Shown here piece after piece: positions 1 to 9,758 of a stretch of DNA of 36,679 nucleotides. Below the pieces are notes generated by a model. It ran no database searches. It was not told where the DNA came from and worked only from the letters and a program-made list of their open reading frames with translations. Every line of letters begins with the position of its first letter. Positions within the stretch are counted from its first letter, which is position 1. Origin of the DNA: a bacterium (GTDB lineage Bacteria > Bacillota > Clostridia > Christensenellales > SUG1161); contig JAQXFY010000065.1 of the NCBI GenBank assembly GCA_029006015.1, forward strand, positions 1-36,679, in the 5' to 3' direction. Position numbers and translations under genes: made by a program.

Positions 1-117
1 TTTTGTTTTTTTTCGCGTATAATAAAGCGCATATGGTTTTTATCGGCGCCCGGCAACGGGTATGGCCAACATGCCTGCGGGTAGATAAAACATATCTCGC
101 GTGTGGAGGGATGGATT

Positions 118-1197
118 TTGTCCAAATGTATTTTGCTGACCGGCGGCGGCACGGCCGGGCATGTCACGCCCAATCTTGCGCTGGTACCCCTGCTTAGGGA
201 AAAAGGCTACGATATCCACTATGCCGGCACTGCCGACGGGCTGGAGCGCCAGCTGCTGGCCCGGTATCCCGATATTCCCTACCACATTGTCCAGGCAGGC
301 AAGCTGCGCCGCTATCTGGATATTAAAAATTTAAGCGATCCTTTCCGTACCCTGGCAGGCATCCGGCAGGCCAAGCGCATTTGCCGGGAGATCAAGCCCG
401 ATGTCGTCTTTTCCAAGGGCGGTTTTGTATCGCTTCCCGTGGTGATGGGTGCGCATGGCGCCGGGGTTCCCTGTATTTTGCACGAAAGCGATTATACCCC
501 CGGCCTGGCCAACAAGCTGGCCGGCCCCTATGCCAAGGTGATCTGCACCACTTTTCCCGAAACCGCCCAAAGCTTGGGCAAAAAGGCCGTCTACACCGGC
601 ACCCCCGTGCGGCCGGAGCTTTTTTCGGGCGATGCGCTGCGCGGCCGGCGGCTGGTTGGTTTTTCGGGCGCCAAGCCCGTGCTGCTGATTATCGGGGGAA
701 GCCAGGGCGCGGCCGCCATCAATCAGGCGGTGCGCGATGGGCTGCCCCGCTTGAAGGAGCGCTTTGATATCATCCACCTGTGTGGCAAGGGCAAGCTGGA
801 TGAAACCTTATTGGGCACCGCCGGCTATGTTCAGATGGAATATGCCTCCGAGGAACTGCCCGATTTGTTTGCCGCTGCGGATATCGTACTCTCGCGTGCC
901 GGAAGCAACACCCTGTGCGAGCTTATTGCCCTGGAAAAGCCCCATGTACTGGTTCCGCTGCCGCTGTCGGCCTCCCGCGGGGATCAGATTTTAAACGCCA
1001 ATTCCACGCGCGCGCAGGGCTTTTCTGCGGTGCTGCCGCAGGAAAATCTGACGCCCCAAACCCTGTATGATACGCTATGCACCGTATACCTGTCCCGCAG
1101 GGGCTATATCAGCGCCATGCGAAGCGCGGATTACCGCCATGGTGCGCAAAAAGCCATCGATGTTATCGAAGATCTTGTGGAAGGGAAAACGCCATGA
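118..1197 (+). CDS. murG: MurG-like UDP-N-acetylglucosamine--N-acetylmuramyl-(pentapeptide) pyrophosphoryl-undecaprenol GlcNAc transferase
   Basis: GGGTAGHVTPNLAL N-terminus, FSKGGFVSLPV, ESDYTPGLANK and IIGGSQGAAAIN motifs. Likely TTG start at 118 with SD GGAGGG at 105-110; the ORF track starts at GTG 103. Confidence 0.88.
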   Translation: MSKCILLTGGGTAGHVTPNLALVPLLREKGYDIHYAGTADGLERQLLARYPDIPYHIVQAGKLRRYLDIKNLSDPFRTLAGIRQAKRICREIKPDVVFSKGGFVSLPVVMGAHGAGVPCILHESDYTPGLANKLAGPYAKVICTTFPETAQSLGKKAVYTGTPVRPELFSGDALRGRRLVGFSGAKPVLLIIGGSQGAAAINQAVRDGLPRLKERFDIIHLCGKGKLDETLLGTAGYVQMEYASEELPDLFAAADIVLSRAGSNTLCELIALEKPHVLVPLPLSASRGDQILNANSTRAQGFSAVLPQENLTPQTLYDTLCTVYLSRRGYISAMRSADYRHGAQKAIDVIEDLVEGKTP

Positions 1198-1598
1198 AAG
1201 ATCAAGAATTTAAGGTATATTGGCAAAAAGTGCGCGCCAAAGGGCGCAGCCGCTACATCCTGACGCGCGGCATGCTGCTGTGCGGGGGCATCTACCTGAT
1301 CGGCTGGTCGATCATGGGGGTATTTGTTTTTAGTTATTTCCTTGGCGATAAGGCTGCCCTTCAATCCATTATCAACACCTGCCTGGCCTTTGCCTTTGGC
1401 TGGCTGATGGGCGCCACGCTGTGGAAAACAAAGGAATACCGCTATTCCATGCTGCGCCAGGCCGAAAAACGGGTGCGCACACCCTGGGATAAAGGTTTTA
1501 CCCCGCCCGATGCAGCCGAGGCCCCCCTTCCTGCCGCCAAGAAGGAGGCAGCCGTTAAATCCGCCGGCAAACCCACCCAGCGCAGGCGCAAGGGATAG
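1195..1598 (+). CDS. small membrane protein with two predicted TM segments, unknown function
   Basis: Starts MKDQEFKVYWQKV and overlaps the murG stop (ATGA). Two hydrophobic segments and a Lys/Ala-rich tail; ends in TAG. Confidence 0.75.
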
Positions 1599-1630
1599 CA
1601 CCCTTGATTGGGATATCCAAATAACCTGGT

Positions 1631-1668
1631 CAGCCCCCCGTTAAACAACAATGGGGGGCTGATTATTT
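1631..1668 (+). terminator. probable rho-independent terminator
   Basis: Stem CAGCCCCCC / GGGGGGCTG (1631-1639 / 1653-1661) followed by ATTATTT. Confidence 0.55.
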
Positions 1669-1709
1669 GCCCCCCCATTGCCGCCTATTGGTTTTAATAT
1701 AGCCTGCCT

Positions 1710-2954
1710 TTATAGCTGTTCCTGCGATTTTACCGGCTGTGTATTGAGTTCGCCTGCCCATTCAAACCCTTTCTTGGCAACAATAACGGCGATAATTTCA
1801 TTGATAACAGCGGCCGCAGCGATGGTTCCCTGAATAATCCTGGCACATTCCGGCGCGGGGGTAACCAAAACGGAAACAGCGATCCCCGTAAACACCAGCG
1901 ATACGCCGGAGTGCGGCAAAAGCGTAAAACCAAGGTATTTTTGCACGGTAGATGGCATGTGGGTGATTTTGGCCCCCAGGCGGGCACCAAAGTATTTACC
2001 GGCGGCACGGAAAACGATGTAAATAAGGGTATAAAAGCCGGCTCCAAGGATGGCATGGTAATCAAGCGGCGCACCCAGGTTCAAAATAACCATAATCATG
2101 GAAATGCCCAGCAGCGGGTTGAAATCGCTTGTGATTTGCTCCAGCCGCTCTTCGGACACCATATTGGAAAAGGTGGCGGAAAACGCCATGCCCATCAGCA
2201 TAAAGTTGAGCAGCGGCGATGGCATCAAATAGGTATTGCACAAAAAGCCGATGATTGTGGTGGCCAAAATCATGGCGCATAAAATCAAAAGCGACACCGG
2301 CTTGGAGCGTTTTCTTTTTAAAAGCAGCCCCGCCGGGATTCCCGTAATAACGCCAATCAGCAGCGGCAAAAAGATCATGACGGGGATCATATACAGCGGC
2401 ATGCCGCCCCCCGAAACCTGCCGCGCAACCACCGCAACCGTTGTAAAAAACACCACCACGCCGATCATATCATCCAGCGCAGCCATGGGAATAAGCGTCT
2501 TGGTCACCGGCCCATTTGTTTTAAATTCCCTTACAATAGAAAGCGCCGGAGCCGGGGCTGTGGCAAGCGCGATGCCGCCAAATAGGAAGGCCAGGTAAAC
2601 CGGGATATCGGCCATGGCAAAAACCACGCCGAAAACAGCGGAAACCAGGATAAATGTGCCCAGGGACTGCGTTACAGTGGTTACGACCAAGGCTTTGCCA
2701 TATTGTTTAATTTTTCTCCAAACCAATTCCGTACCGATCATCAAACCAACGGCACATTCCAATACATGGATGATCGCCTGATACCAGAAGGTATCCAGCA
2801 AAGCATCCGGCATGAGGCCAAAGCCATGCGGGCCCAGTATCATGCCGGCAATCAGCCAGCCCAGAATAGAAGGCAGCTTAAGTTTTGATACCAGCTTGCC
2901 AACCAAAAAAGCCAAGACGATCGCGCCAAGCCATTGCAAAACCATGATAAACAT
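1710..2954 (-). CDS. cation:proton antiporter (CPA2 / Na+/H+ exchanger family)
   Basis: Polytopic 414-aa protein with LPSILGWLIAGMILGPHGFGL, typical of CPA2 exchangers. No C-terminal TrkA-N domain visible. Confidence 0.82.
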   Translation of the reverse strand: MFIMVLQWLGAIVLAFLVGKLVSKLKLPSILGWLIAGMILGPHGFGLMPDALLDTFWYQAIIHVLECAVGLMIGTELVWRKIKQYGKALVVTTVTQSLGTFILVSAVFGVVFAMADIPVYLAFLFGGIALATAPAPALSIVREFKTNGPVTKTLIPMAALDDMIGVVVFFTTVAVVARQVSGGGMPLYMIPVMIFLPLLIGVITGIPAGLLLKRKRSKPVSLLILCAMILATTIIGFLCNTYLMPSPLLNFMLMGMAFSATFSNMVSEERLEQITSDFNPLLGISMIMVILNLGAPLDYHAILGAGFYTLIYIVFRAAGKYFGARLGAKITHMPSTVQKYLGFTLLPHSGVSLVFTGIAVSVLVTPAPECARIIQGTIAAAAVINEIIAVIVAKKGFEWAGELNTQPVKSQEQL

Positions 2955-3562
2955 CAGATATTCCCCCTTACAGCAATACCGTACATCATCAGATCGATGA
3001 TTTTTTTCAGATGGGTCTCATGAAAACTGATCTTATCCTCAAACGGAATATTATGGTAAGCCGGGCTGCTGAAATAGCTGTTAAACATCTCCTGCATAAG
3101 CATGAAATACGCCATAGCATCCTCGCAGGTAATGCCCTGGCGCAGGGTAACGGCGGCAATCATATCCCTAAACAACGCTTTGTTTAAATCATCAAGCTCT
3201 TTGCGAAGCGCCCCGATTTCCTCGCGCAGGGGGTCCGGCGGCTGTAACACTGCATCAAAGAAAATATGCGCCTGCGCATCATGCTCCCGAAAAAATTCCA
3301 TTCGGGCCATCATATATTTTTCAAGGCTGCCCCCTGTACCGGCATTTTTCAAATATGCGGTTAATTGGTCAAAGCATATCTTGACACAGGCCAGGTAAAG
3401 CGCATCCTTATTTTTAAAATTATGGTATATCAGCCCTTTGGGAATGCCGGATTGGCAGATATTGTTCAGGCTACCCCCGGCATATCCGTTTTGCCCAAAC
3501 TCGTTTATCGCAGCCGTTAATATTTTCTGTTTTGTCAACGCCGTTTTTTCTTCCTGTTTCAT
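2954..3562 (-). CDS. TetR/AcrR family transcriptional regulator
   Basis: N-terminal HTH: KQKILTAAINEFGQNGYAGGSLNNICQSGIPKGLIYHNFKNKDALY. Stop overlaps the antiporter start (TGATG). Confidence 0.9.
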   Translation of the reverse strand: MKQEEKTALTKQKILTAAINEFGQNGYAGGSLNNICQSGIPKGLIYHNFKNKDALYLACVKICFDQLTAYLKNAGTGGSLEKYMMARMEFFREHDAQAHIFFDAVLQPPDPLREEIGALRKELDDLNKALFRDMIAAVTLRQGITCEDAMAYFMLMQEMFNSYFSSPAYHNIPFEDKISFHETHLKKIIDLMMYGIAVRGNI

Positions 3563-3586
3563 CCTGCACCCTCCTTACATGCGATA

Positions 3587-3606
3587 AATAGACCGATCAG
3601 TCTATT
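3587..3606. promoter_or_regulatory. TetR-type palindromic operator
   Basis: AATAGACCGATCAGTCTATT is a 20-bp inverted repeat with one mismatched pair, immediately upstream of the tetR-like gene. Confidence 0.75.
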
Positions 3607-3632
3607 ATATTACACTTATGCTCCGGAATCAA
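3604..3632 (-). promoter_or_regulatory. sigma-A-type promoter of the tetR-antiporter operon
   Basis: On the minus strand TTGATT-N17-TATAAT (-35 at 3627-3632, -10 at 3604-3609). Confidence 0.65.
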
Positions 3633-3840
3633 CCACAATCAAAACCGGCTCAATGCAAAATGGGTGCAAAAAAGGGCCATGCCGCTGATACCACATCGCC
3701 CTTTTACATTTTATTGGGTTATCATAGGCAAACGCAAAGGGCATAAGCCGCACAGGCACCCCACGTTTTTCCCGGCTTATAGCCGGGCTGGAAACCGCTT
3801 GATACCATGCTGCACGGGGGCGTTCCCCCTATTTGGGGCC

Positions 3841-5754
3841 TTATTGCCCCGCGCCGCCTTCAAGCGCAGCTTGGGCGCGCGGGCTGACGGCATACACCAA
3901 ACGCCCATTCATGTGAATGACGATGGGGAAATCATGGCCCAGGCCGGCCTGCACGGCATACTTTCTTTGCTCCGCATCGGTCAGCACCAGGTAATCCACC
4001 CCCATTTCCCCGGCATGTTCCAGAAGGTAGCCGGCGCTTTCATAGCATTGCTGCACCTGCTGCGCGCGCTCGCCATAGGATACGCCATGGTAATACAGGT
4101 AGATGGGCGTTCCCGTATACAACCGGCGGCCAGCCAGCGTGGATACCGGTTGATTGTGCTGATCGGCCGTAATAAAAATACCGTCCCGCAGCGTGTTGTC
4201 CCGAATGGCCTGGGCAAAGGCCACATCCTCGCCGGAAAAAACCTGGTAGCTGGAAACCGCCTCCCGCGCCAGTGACATGGTGCCCGACAGCGTACAGGCC
4301 ACCACCACCATGCCTGCCAGCAGCCTGCGCCCCGGCATGCCTGCCAGGCGGCCATAAACATCGGCCATCCAATCGACAATGGCGATAACCAGCAGCGCAA
4401 AGGCAACCATCATCAGCTTGTTGTTGTCATAGGGATTGGGCTGGAAAGCCAGCACCTCGCTAATGGCGATGATGGGCAAACTGGCCAGCGCCATGCGCCG
4501 GGTGCGCGGTCTGCCCCCCAGCAGCGCCAGAGGAATGGCCAGAAAGAACAGGCCCAGGTTTTTCAGCCAGAACCACAGGGTATGATCGGTGGTGTTGCAC
4601 CAATCCAGGTTCCACCATAAAAATGTCTGCCCACCGGTTTGCCTGAACGTCCAATAAAACAGCTGCGGCATGGAAAGGCACAGGGCAACGGTGCCGTAGA
4701 TGGCAACGCCAATGATATAATCCTTGCGCAGCGCCTTTTCCCCGGGGAAATAGGCAAACATCCACACGGCGCTTATCATTCCCAGCGCCAGGAAAGAATG
4801 CGTGTGTACCATGGGCATCATCCCGGCTACCAGGCCGGCCAGATAAAAATCGCGCCGATTGCCCGCCGTCATGGCCCGGTACAGCAGCCACAACGCCAAA
4901 AAGAGCATGCCCCAACCAAACAGCAGCGTGCGCTGGGGCACCATCAAATCGCAAATAGCGTTAACCCACCGAATGCCCTTACCGGTAAAATTGGTAGGCG
5001 TTTCGTAGAAGGTTTGCATCATGTTTGTAAGGGCATCCGGGTTTTCCTTGAGCATATCAAAAAAATAGGCAAAACCAAACCCGCCGCCCAGAAAGAAAAA
5101 GGCGGTTGCCGCCCCTGCGCGCCTGCGGCTGCGCATAACCTCATAGGCCAGGGTGGCAAAGCCTGCAAATACGCAAAAAGACATGACCAGCTGGGGAAGC
5201 AGTAACGCCATGCGCAGCGAGGTACCCATCTGGATAAGCGCCGCGGACAGGCTATCGGCCAGGAAAGGGTAATTAAGGTTGAGGCCGGCAAACAGCGTGT
5301 ATTCCGGCGGAAACGCCTGCTGGACAGCCAGGCCCTGCGCGATGCCGGCATGCAGGCATAAATCCCCAAAGGTAGATTGCCCCACCAGCAGGTTGCCCTG
5401 CCCGTCCGCAAGCAGCGTATGCGTATGTAAAAGGTAGGCCATAACAGCCGTCAGCGGCAGCGTGCAGGCCGCCATCCACACCCAGCCGCCCTGGCGAAAA
5501 GCCACCTTTTTCGGCCGGGGCAGCGCCAAGCAAGCCCATACCGCCAGGCCAATGGAAATCACCAGCGTCAGCACATTGGCAAGCGGCGTAAAATCAAAAA
5601 TAAAAGCAAAGGGCATTACCCCCACCATGGGGATGATAATGCCGCATGTCACCCCGGCCCACACCCGAACCGCGGGCAGCTGTTCCCCCAGCACACGCCA
5701 CATGATGACGATACCCAGGGCAATATGGCACAGTAAAAAAACGATTCCCAGCAT
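3841..5754 (-). CDS. polytopic membrane protein, possible GT-C-fold glycosyltransferase
   Basis: 637 aa with many hydrophobic segments, an FGDLCLHAGIAQ segment in an early loop, and a soluble C-terminal tail. Start overlaps the stop of the upstream MFS gene. Confidence 0.6.
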   Translation of the reverse strand: MLGIVFLLCHIALGIVIMWRVLGEQLPAVRVWAGVTCGIIIPMVGVMPFAFIFDFTPLANVLTLVISIGLAVWACLALPRPKKVAFRQGGWVWMAACTLPLTAVMAYLLHTHTLLADGQGNLLVGQSTFGDLCLHAGIAQGLAVQQAFPPEYTLFAGLNLNYPFLADSLSAALIQMGTSLRMALLLPQLVMSFCVFAGFATLAYEVMRSRRRAGAATAFFFLGGGFGFAYFFDMLKENPDALTNMMQTFYETPTNFTGKGIRWVNAICDLMVPQRTLLFGWGMLFLALWLLYRAMTAGNRRDFYLAGLVAGMMPMVHTHSFLALGMISAVWMFAYFPGEKALRKDYIIGVAIYGTVALCLSMPQLFYWTFRQTGGQTFLWWNLDWCNTTDHTLWFWLKNLGLFFLAIPLALLGGRPRTRRMALASLPIIAISEVLAFQPNPYDNNKLMMVAFALLVIAIVDWMADVYGRLAGMPGRRLLAGMVVVACTLSGTMSLAREAVSSYQVFSGEDVAFAQAIRDNTLRDGIFITADQHNQPVSTLAGRRLYTGTPIYLYYHGVSYGERAQQVQQCYESAGYLLEHAGEMGVDYLVLTDAEQRKYAVQAGLGHDFPIVIHMNGRLVYAVSPRAQAALEGGAGQ

Positions 5755-7088
5755 TATTCTTTTCCTTCCAGGTGTTTTTGCCTGCGGGCATAGCGCCAGC
5801 AGTTCAGGGCGGCCAGCGCACGCAAAAAGGCCGTCATGCTAAGCGAAAGCACAATGGCGGTAGCACCCGGCATCCACGCCCCCAACCCCCGATAGATCCA
5901 CACGCCGACAACCGGGAAAATAGCGTTGGAAATGGCCAGCACCGTTTGATAGACGGCAATGGCCAGCGAACGGTTTTGAATTTCGCCGGGCAATACCCGG
6001 ATCATACCATCATACAGCGGCAGCACAAAAGCGCCGTTTGTCAGCCCCACGATAAACTGGCAAACAACCATTCCAAGGCGCGTAGGCGCTATCATCATGC
6101 CCACGGGGTTAAATGCCAGCCCTGCCATGCCAACCACAAGGATCATGATGCTGCTGTGGCGCTGCATACGCCTGGACCACCAGGCATAGCTGAGCAAACT
6201 GCCCATGCCAAAGGAAATGGTAAACGATGCCAGCCAGATTTCCGTGCAATCGCGGTAATCCACCTGGTAGATAAAAAACTGTGTCCACCCCATATGCCAG
6301 CTGATGTGAAAAAGCAGCACCACCGTCAAATAGCCGATAAAAGCTTTGCTGGTAAACAGCACTTTAAGGGTTTGGCGCAGTTCTTCCCACCCCGCCCGGC
6401 GAGACTGCCCCGCAGGCTGATAGGTGCGCATGCGCGATAGCATAATCACCTGGCAGATGGACCACACCAGCGCGCTTGCAAAAAACGCCTGGTACATCAT
6501 CTGGCGGATGGCCCCCTGCTGCGCGGGATCGCCGGACACGGCCATGGGCAAATATTCCAGCCCTACCCCGCCTACCAGGATAGCCAGGTTGGAGCCGATC
6601 TGCTGATAGCGCGATCTTCTGGCATATGCCGGGGCGCACATCGGGCCGGGAAAAACCTCCGCCACAAAGGATTGCATGGCCACGTTATACAGCGAAGCCG
6701 GCCAGTTGACCAGCGAGATAACCGCTACATAGGCCCATACCCGCCAGGCAGGCGCAGCATACGGCGTCAGCGCGGCCAGGGGGTAGATAATGCCCATCCC
6801 CAGCGCCAGCAGCATGACCATACGCCGCTGATCCCTCCGGCTGCCCAGATACAGCGCGCCCGGCACCATGGCCAGCACGCCCACCAGCTGCGGCAGGCCC
6901 GAAAGCAAACCCAATTGAAAATCGCCGGCACCCAAATTTTTAGCAAACATGGATACAAACGGGGAAATCAAGTTGATTAAAAAAGCGCCAAAAGCCCCTT
7001 CCAGCGCAAGCATGCGGCTGTCCCGCTCCGGGGCGGTTTCGATAATGCGTCTGGATAAAACAGCATGCAGCCAGGCAGGCAATTTCAT
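5754..7088 (-). CDS. major facilitator superfamily transporter
   Basis: About 12 hydrophobic segments; GALYLGSRRDQRRMVMLLALGMG resembles the MFS loop 2-3 motif. Confidence 0.75.
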   Translation of the reverse strand: MKLPAWLHAVLSRRIIETAPERDSRMLALEGAFGAFLINLISPFVSMFAKNLGAGDFQLGLLSGLPQLVGVLAMVPGALYLGSRRDQRRMVMLLALGMGIIYPLAALTPYAAPAWRVWAYVAVISLVNWPASLYNVAMQSFVAEVFPGPMCAPAYARRSRYQQIGSNLAILVGGVGLEYLPMAVSGDPAQQGAIRQMMYQAFFASALVWSICQVIMLSRMRTYQPAGQSRRAGWEELRQTLKVLFTSKAFIGYLTVVLLFHISWHMGWTQFFIYQVDYRDCTEIWLASFTISFGMGSLLSYAWWSRRMQRHSSIMILVVGMAGLAFNPVGMMIAPTRLGMVVCQFIVGLTNGAFVLPLYDGMIRVLPGEIQNRSLAIAVYQTVLAISNAIFPVVGVWIYRGLGAWMPGATAIVLSLSMTAFLRALAALNCWRYARRQKHLEGKE

Positions 7089-7312
7089 GGCCTATGCCCC
7101 CCTAAATGATAAAAAACGCTGCTTTATTATACCAATAACGCCCTGCCAGTTCAATCGATGCCGCATATTCCCGCCGCCGTCCATGGTTTGCACCGGCATG
7201 GCGCCGCGATATCCGCCCAGGCCGCCTGGGCCGCAGCCTGGCGGATGAATACTCCCGCACCGAAGGCCGCCCATAACCACCGGAATAGAAAGCCTGTTTT
7301 CCATCGCCATAG

Positions 7313-7344
7313 AAAAAAGGATGGCAGCCTATTGGCTGCCATCC
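7313..7344 (-). terminator. rho-independent terminator of the LytTR gene/floA operon
   Basis: Minus strand GGATGGCAGCC-AATA-GGCTGCCATCC followed by TTTTTTC. Confidence 0.85.
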
Positions 7345-7368
7345 CGGGCTAAACGATGTGAACAGGGG

Positions 7369-8127
7369 TTATTGTGCCCCCAGCGCACTTTCAATTTGCT
7401 GCAGTTTTTCATGGGTGGCCAGCGCATCCTCGCGGATGCCTTCCAGTTTGACAACATATGTCCACCGGCCATAGGGCTCCACCCGTTTGACGCAGGCCAA
7501 ATTGATGATATAGGATTTATGGCACCTTAAAAAATACTGGCCATCCAGCCGTTTTTCGATATCAGTCAGCGATTCGCTGGTGGCAATGCGCTCGTTTTGC
7601 GTTAAAATAACGCTTTGCCTGTCGCTGCGCTCGATGAGCACGATATCATCCATATCCACATAGCTGGTGCCCTCCCGCGTGCGGACGGCCAGCTTGCGCA
7701 GCCCACGCGGGCGCTGCGCCTGGACAGGCTCTGCCGCAAGCCCGCTGCGGCCGGTCAGCACCGAGCGCACACGCTCCAGCGTATTGAGCGCCCGCTCTGC
7801 CGAAAAGGGCTTGAGCAGGTAATCGAAGGCATATACCTCAAAAGCCTCCCGCATGTAGCCCTCGTGCGCGGTGGCAAAGATCAAAACCGTCTGCGGGCAT
7901 ACATCTTGAATATAGCGCGCGCACTCCACCCCGCTGATGCCAGGCATTTCCACATCCAGAAATACCACCTGCGGACGAAACTGCTCAAACAGCTCCAGCG
8001 TCTGCTGCCCTTCCTGCGCCTGGGCCACCAGATCAAACCCGCCGACCTTTTCCAGGATACGCGAAAGCAGCAGGCGCATGCCGGGTTCATCATCGGCGAT
8101 CATGCAGGAAATGCCCATGCACATCAC
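7369..8127 (-). CDS. LytTR-family response regulator (receiver + LytTR DNA-binding domain)
   Basis: Receiver: ADDEPGMRLLLS..VVFLDVEMPGISG..FATAH..AFDYLLKPF. LytTR: YVDMDDIVLIERSDRQSVI..FLRCHKSYIINLACVKRVEPYGRW. Confidence 0.92.
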   Translation of the reverse strand: MMCMGISCMIADDEPGMRLLLSRILEKVGGFDLVAQAQEGQQTLELFEQFRPQVVFLDVEMPGISGVECARYIQDVCPQTVLIFATAHEGYMREAFEVYAFDYLLKPFSAERALNTLERVRSVLTGRSGLAAEPVQAQRPRGLRKLAVRTREGTSYVDMDDIVLIERSDRQSVILTQNERIATSESLTDIEKRLDGQYFLRCHKSYIINLACVKRVEPYGRWTYVVKLEGIREDALATHEKLQQIESALGAQ

Positions 8128-8618
8128 CTCCGGTTAAGGGCGCGGCCGCCGCGGCGGGATAATGCCTCACCCAGTACCATGGCCTGCAAGACGGCTTGCG
8201 CATCGGTATGCAGGGTTGGCTCCTCGTTGGAACTCAAAGTCGCCGCCACATCCATCTGTTGGGGCTCGATGGCATGCCCTTCGGCATGGGGCTCCTCTCC
8301 CTCGGGCGAAGCATAGCTGAGGCTTTGCCCCTGCCCATCAGCCTGTGCGGGCTGGGCCTGCTGTTGTGAAGCAGGCGACACCTGCGAAAGCGGCATCTGA
8401 TAAGTTGCCGGTGCCTGTTGCCGGGGCGCCGCAGGCGCCTGACGGGGCATCGGATACGGCGTGCCGGGCCGGCCCTGCGTGGGCATTCCCGGACGCGGGG
8501 GCTGCCCGTTGGGATGATTGGTTACCTGGCTGGCCTTTTTAACCGCGCTGACTATCAGGATGACCATGCCCACAAAAAAGAAAATGGGGAACATTCCGCC
8601 CAATATCAATTCCACCAC
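8124..8618 (-). CDS. single-TM protein with Pro/Gln-rich linker, unknown function
   Basis: GTG start; N-terminal hydrophobic helix (MVELILGGMFPIFFFVGMVILIVSAV), P/Q/A-rich middle, C-terminal AVLQAMVLGEALSRRGGR. Stop overlaps the LytTR gene start. Confidence 0.7.
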   Translation of the reverse strand: MVELILGGMFPIFFFVGMVILIVSAVKKASQVTNHPNGQPPRPGMPTQGRPGTPYPMPRQAPAAPRQQAPATYQMPLSQVSPASQQQAQPAQADGQGQSLSYASPEGEEPHAEGHAIEPQQMDVAATLSSNEEPTLHTDAQAVLQAMVLGEALSRRGGRALNRR

Positions 8619-8643
8619 CCGCGCTTCACCTCCCTATCATGTG

Positions 8644-8672
8644 CCCTCCGGGCGCGCTTGGCGCCCGGAGGG
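8644..8672. other. strong intergenic RNA hairpin without U-tract
   Basis: CCCTCCGGGCGC-GCTTG-GCGCCCGGAGGG, 12-bp perfect stem, between floA and the downstream ORF. Confidence 0.6.
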
Positions 8673-8691
8673 TTGATACAAAACGTCGTTA

Positions 8692-9705
8692 TCATTCAGG
8701 TTTGACCGGCCCGTTGTCGCTTTTGGCGATGGAAGCGCGCATGCTGGTATCGGCCTGCAGGTTCTGCAGGTTGTAATAATCCATAACCCCCAGCTTACCC
8801 TCGCGCAGCGCCTCGGCCATGGCCTTGGGCACCTCGGCCTCGGCTTCGACAACGTGCGAACGCATTTCCTGCACGCGGGCCTTCATTTCCTGCTCCTGCG
8901 CAACAGCCATGGCGCGGCGCTCTTCGGCGCGGGCCTGGGCAATGCGGCGGTCAGCCTCGGCCTGATCCATCTGCAGCTGGGCGCCGACGTTGCGGCCGAC
9001 GTCTACATCGGCAATATCGATAGAAAGGATTTCAAACGCCGTACCGGCATCCAGGCCTTTGGACAGCACGGTGCGGGAAATGGAATCGGGGTTCTCCAGC
9101 ACTTCCTTGTGCGTGGAGGCCGAGCCTACCGTCGTGACGATGCCTTCGCCGACACGGGCAATGATGGTTTCCTCGCCGGCGCCGCCGACCAGGCGATCGA
9201 TGTTGGTGCGCACGGTAACGCGGGCTTTGGCGCGCAGCTCGATACCATCCTTGGCAATGGCCGCTACGATAGGCGTTTCGATAACGCGCGGGTTAACGGA
9301 CATCTGCACCGCCTGAAGCACGTCGCGCCCTGCCAGGTCGATAGCGGCAGCGCGGGAAAACTCCAGCGGGATCTGCGCACGCTGCGCGGCAATTAAGGCG
9401 TTGATGACGCGCTTGACGTTGCCGCCGGCCATGAAATGGCTTTCCAGGCTGGGCAGCGGAACCTTGATACCGGCCTTGGTGGCCTGGATCAGCGGCTCGA
9501 TAATGCGCTGCGGCTGAATTTTACGAAGCCGCATGCCGATGAGCGACCCGATGGACACCCTCACGCCCGAAGCCAGCGCGGTAATCCACAGGCCAAGCGG
9601 CACAAAGTAGGACAAAATGGCGATGGCAATGATGATGGCCACCACGATAATGCCCAGCAGCATCAGCGGCTGTACGCCGGCAACAGCCAATGTCAGAAGA
9701 TCCAT
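8692..9705 (-). CDS. floA: flotillin-like protein FloA
   Basis: N-terminal membrane hairpin, then [121 protein letters not shown], characteristic of FloA. Confidence 0.95.
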   Translation of the reverse strand: MDLLTLAVAGVQPLMLLGIIVVAIIIAIAILSYFVPLGLWITALASGVRVSIGSLIGMRLRKIQPQRIIEPLIQATKAGIKVPLPSLESHFMAGGNVKRVINALIAAQRAQIPLEFSRAAAIDLAGRDVLQAVQMSVNPRVIETPIVAAIAKDGIELRAKARVTVRTNIDRLVGGAGEETIIARVGEGIVTTVGSASTHKEVLENPDSISRTVLSKGLDAGTAFEILSIDIADVDVGRNVGAQLQMDQAEADRRIAQARAEERRAMAVAQEQEMKARVQEMRSHVVEAEAEVPKAMAEALREGKLGVMDYYNLQNLQADTSMRASIAKSDNGPVKPE

Positions 9706-9758
9706 AACCCTCTCTCCTTTCAAATCAAACCCCATTTTGGGGGAACGCCCTTAGTATA

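Noticed and set aside
3771-3787. CCCGGCT-TAT-AGCCGGG hairpin
   Set aside because: The T-tract lies on the wrong (5') side for plus transcription and there is an A-run on the minus strand; not a credible terminator.
7092-7310. 72-aa minus ORF upstream of the LytTR terminator region
   Set aside because: No SD or domain support and a composition typical of intergenic GC-rich sequence.
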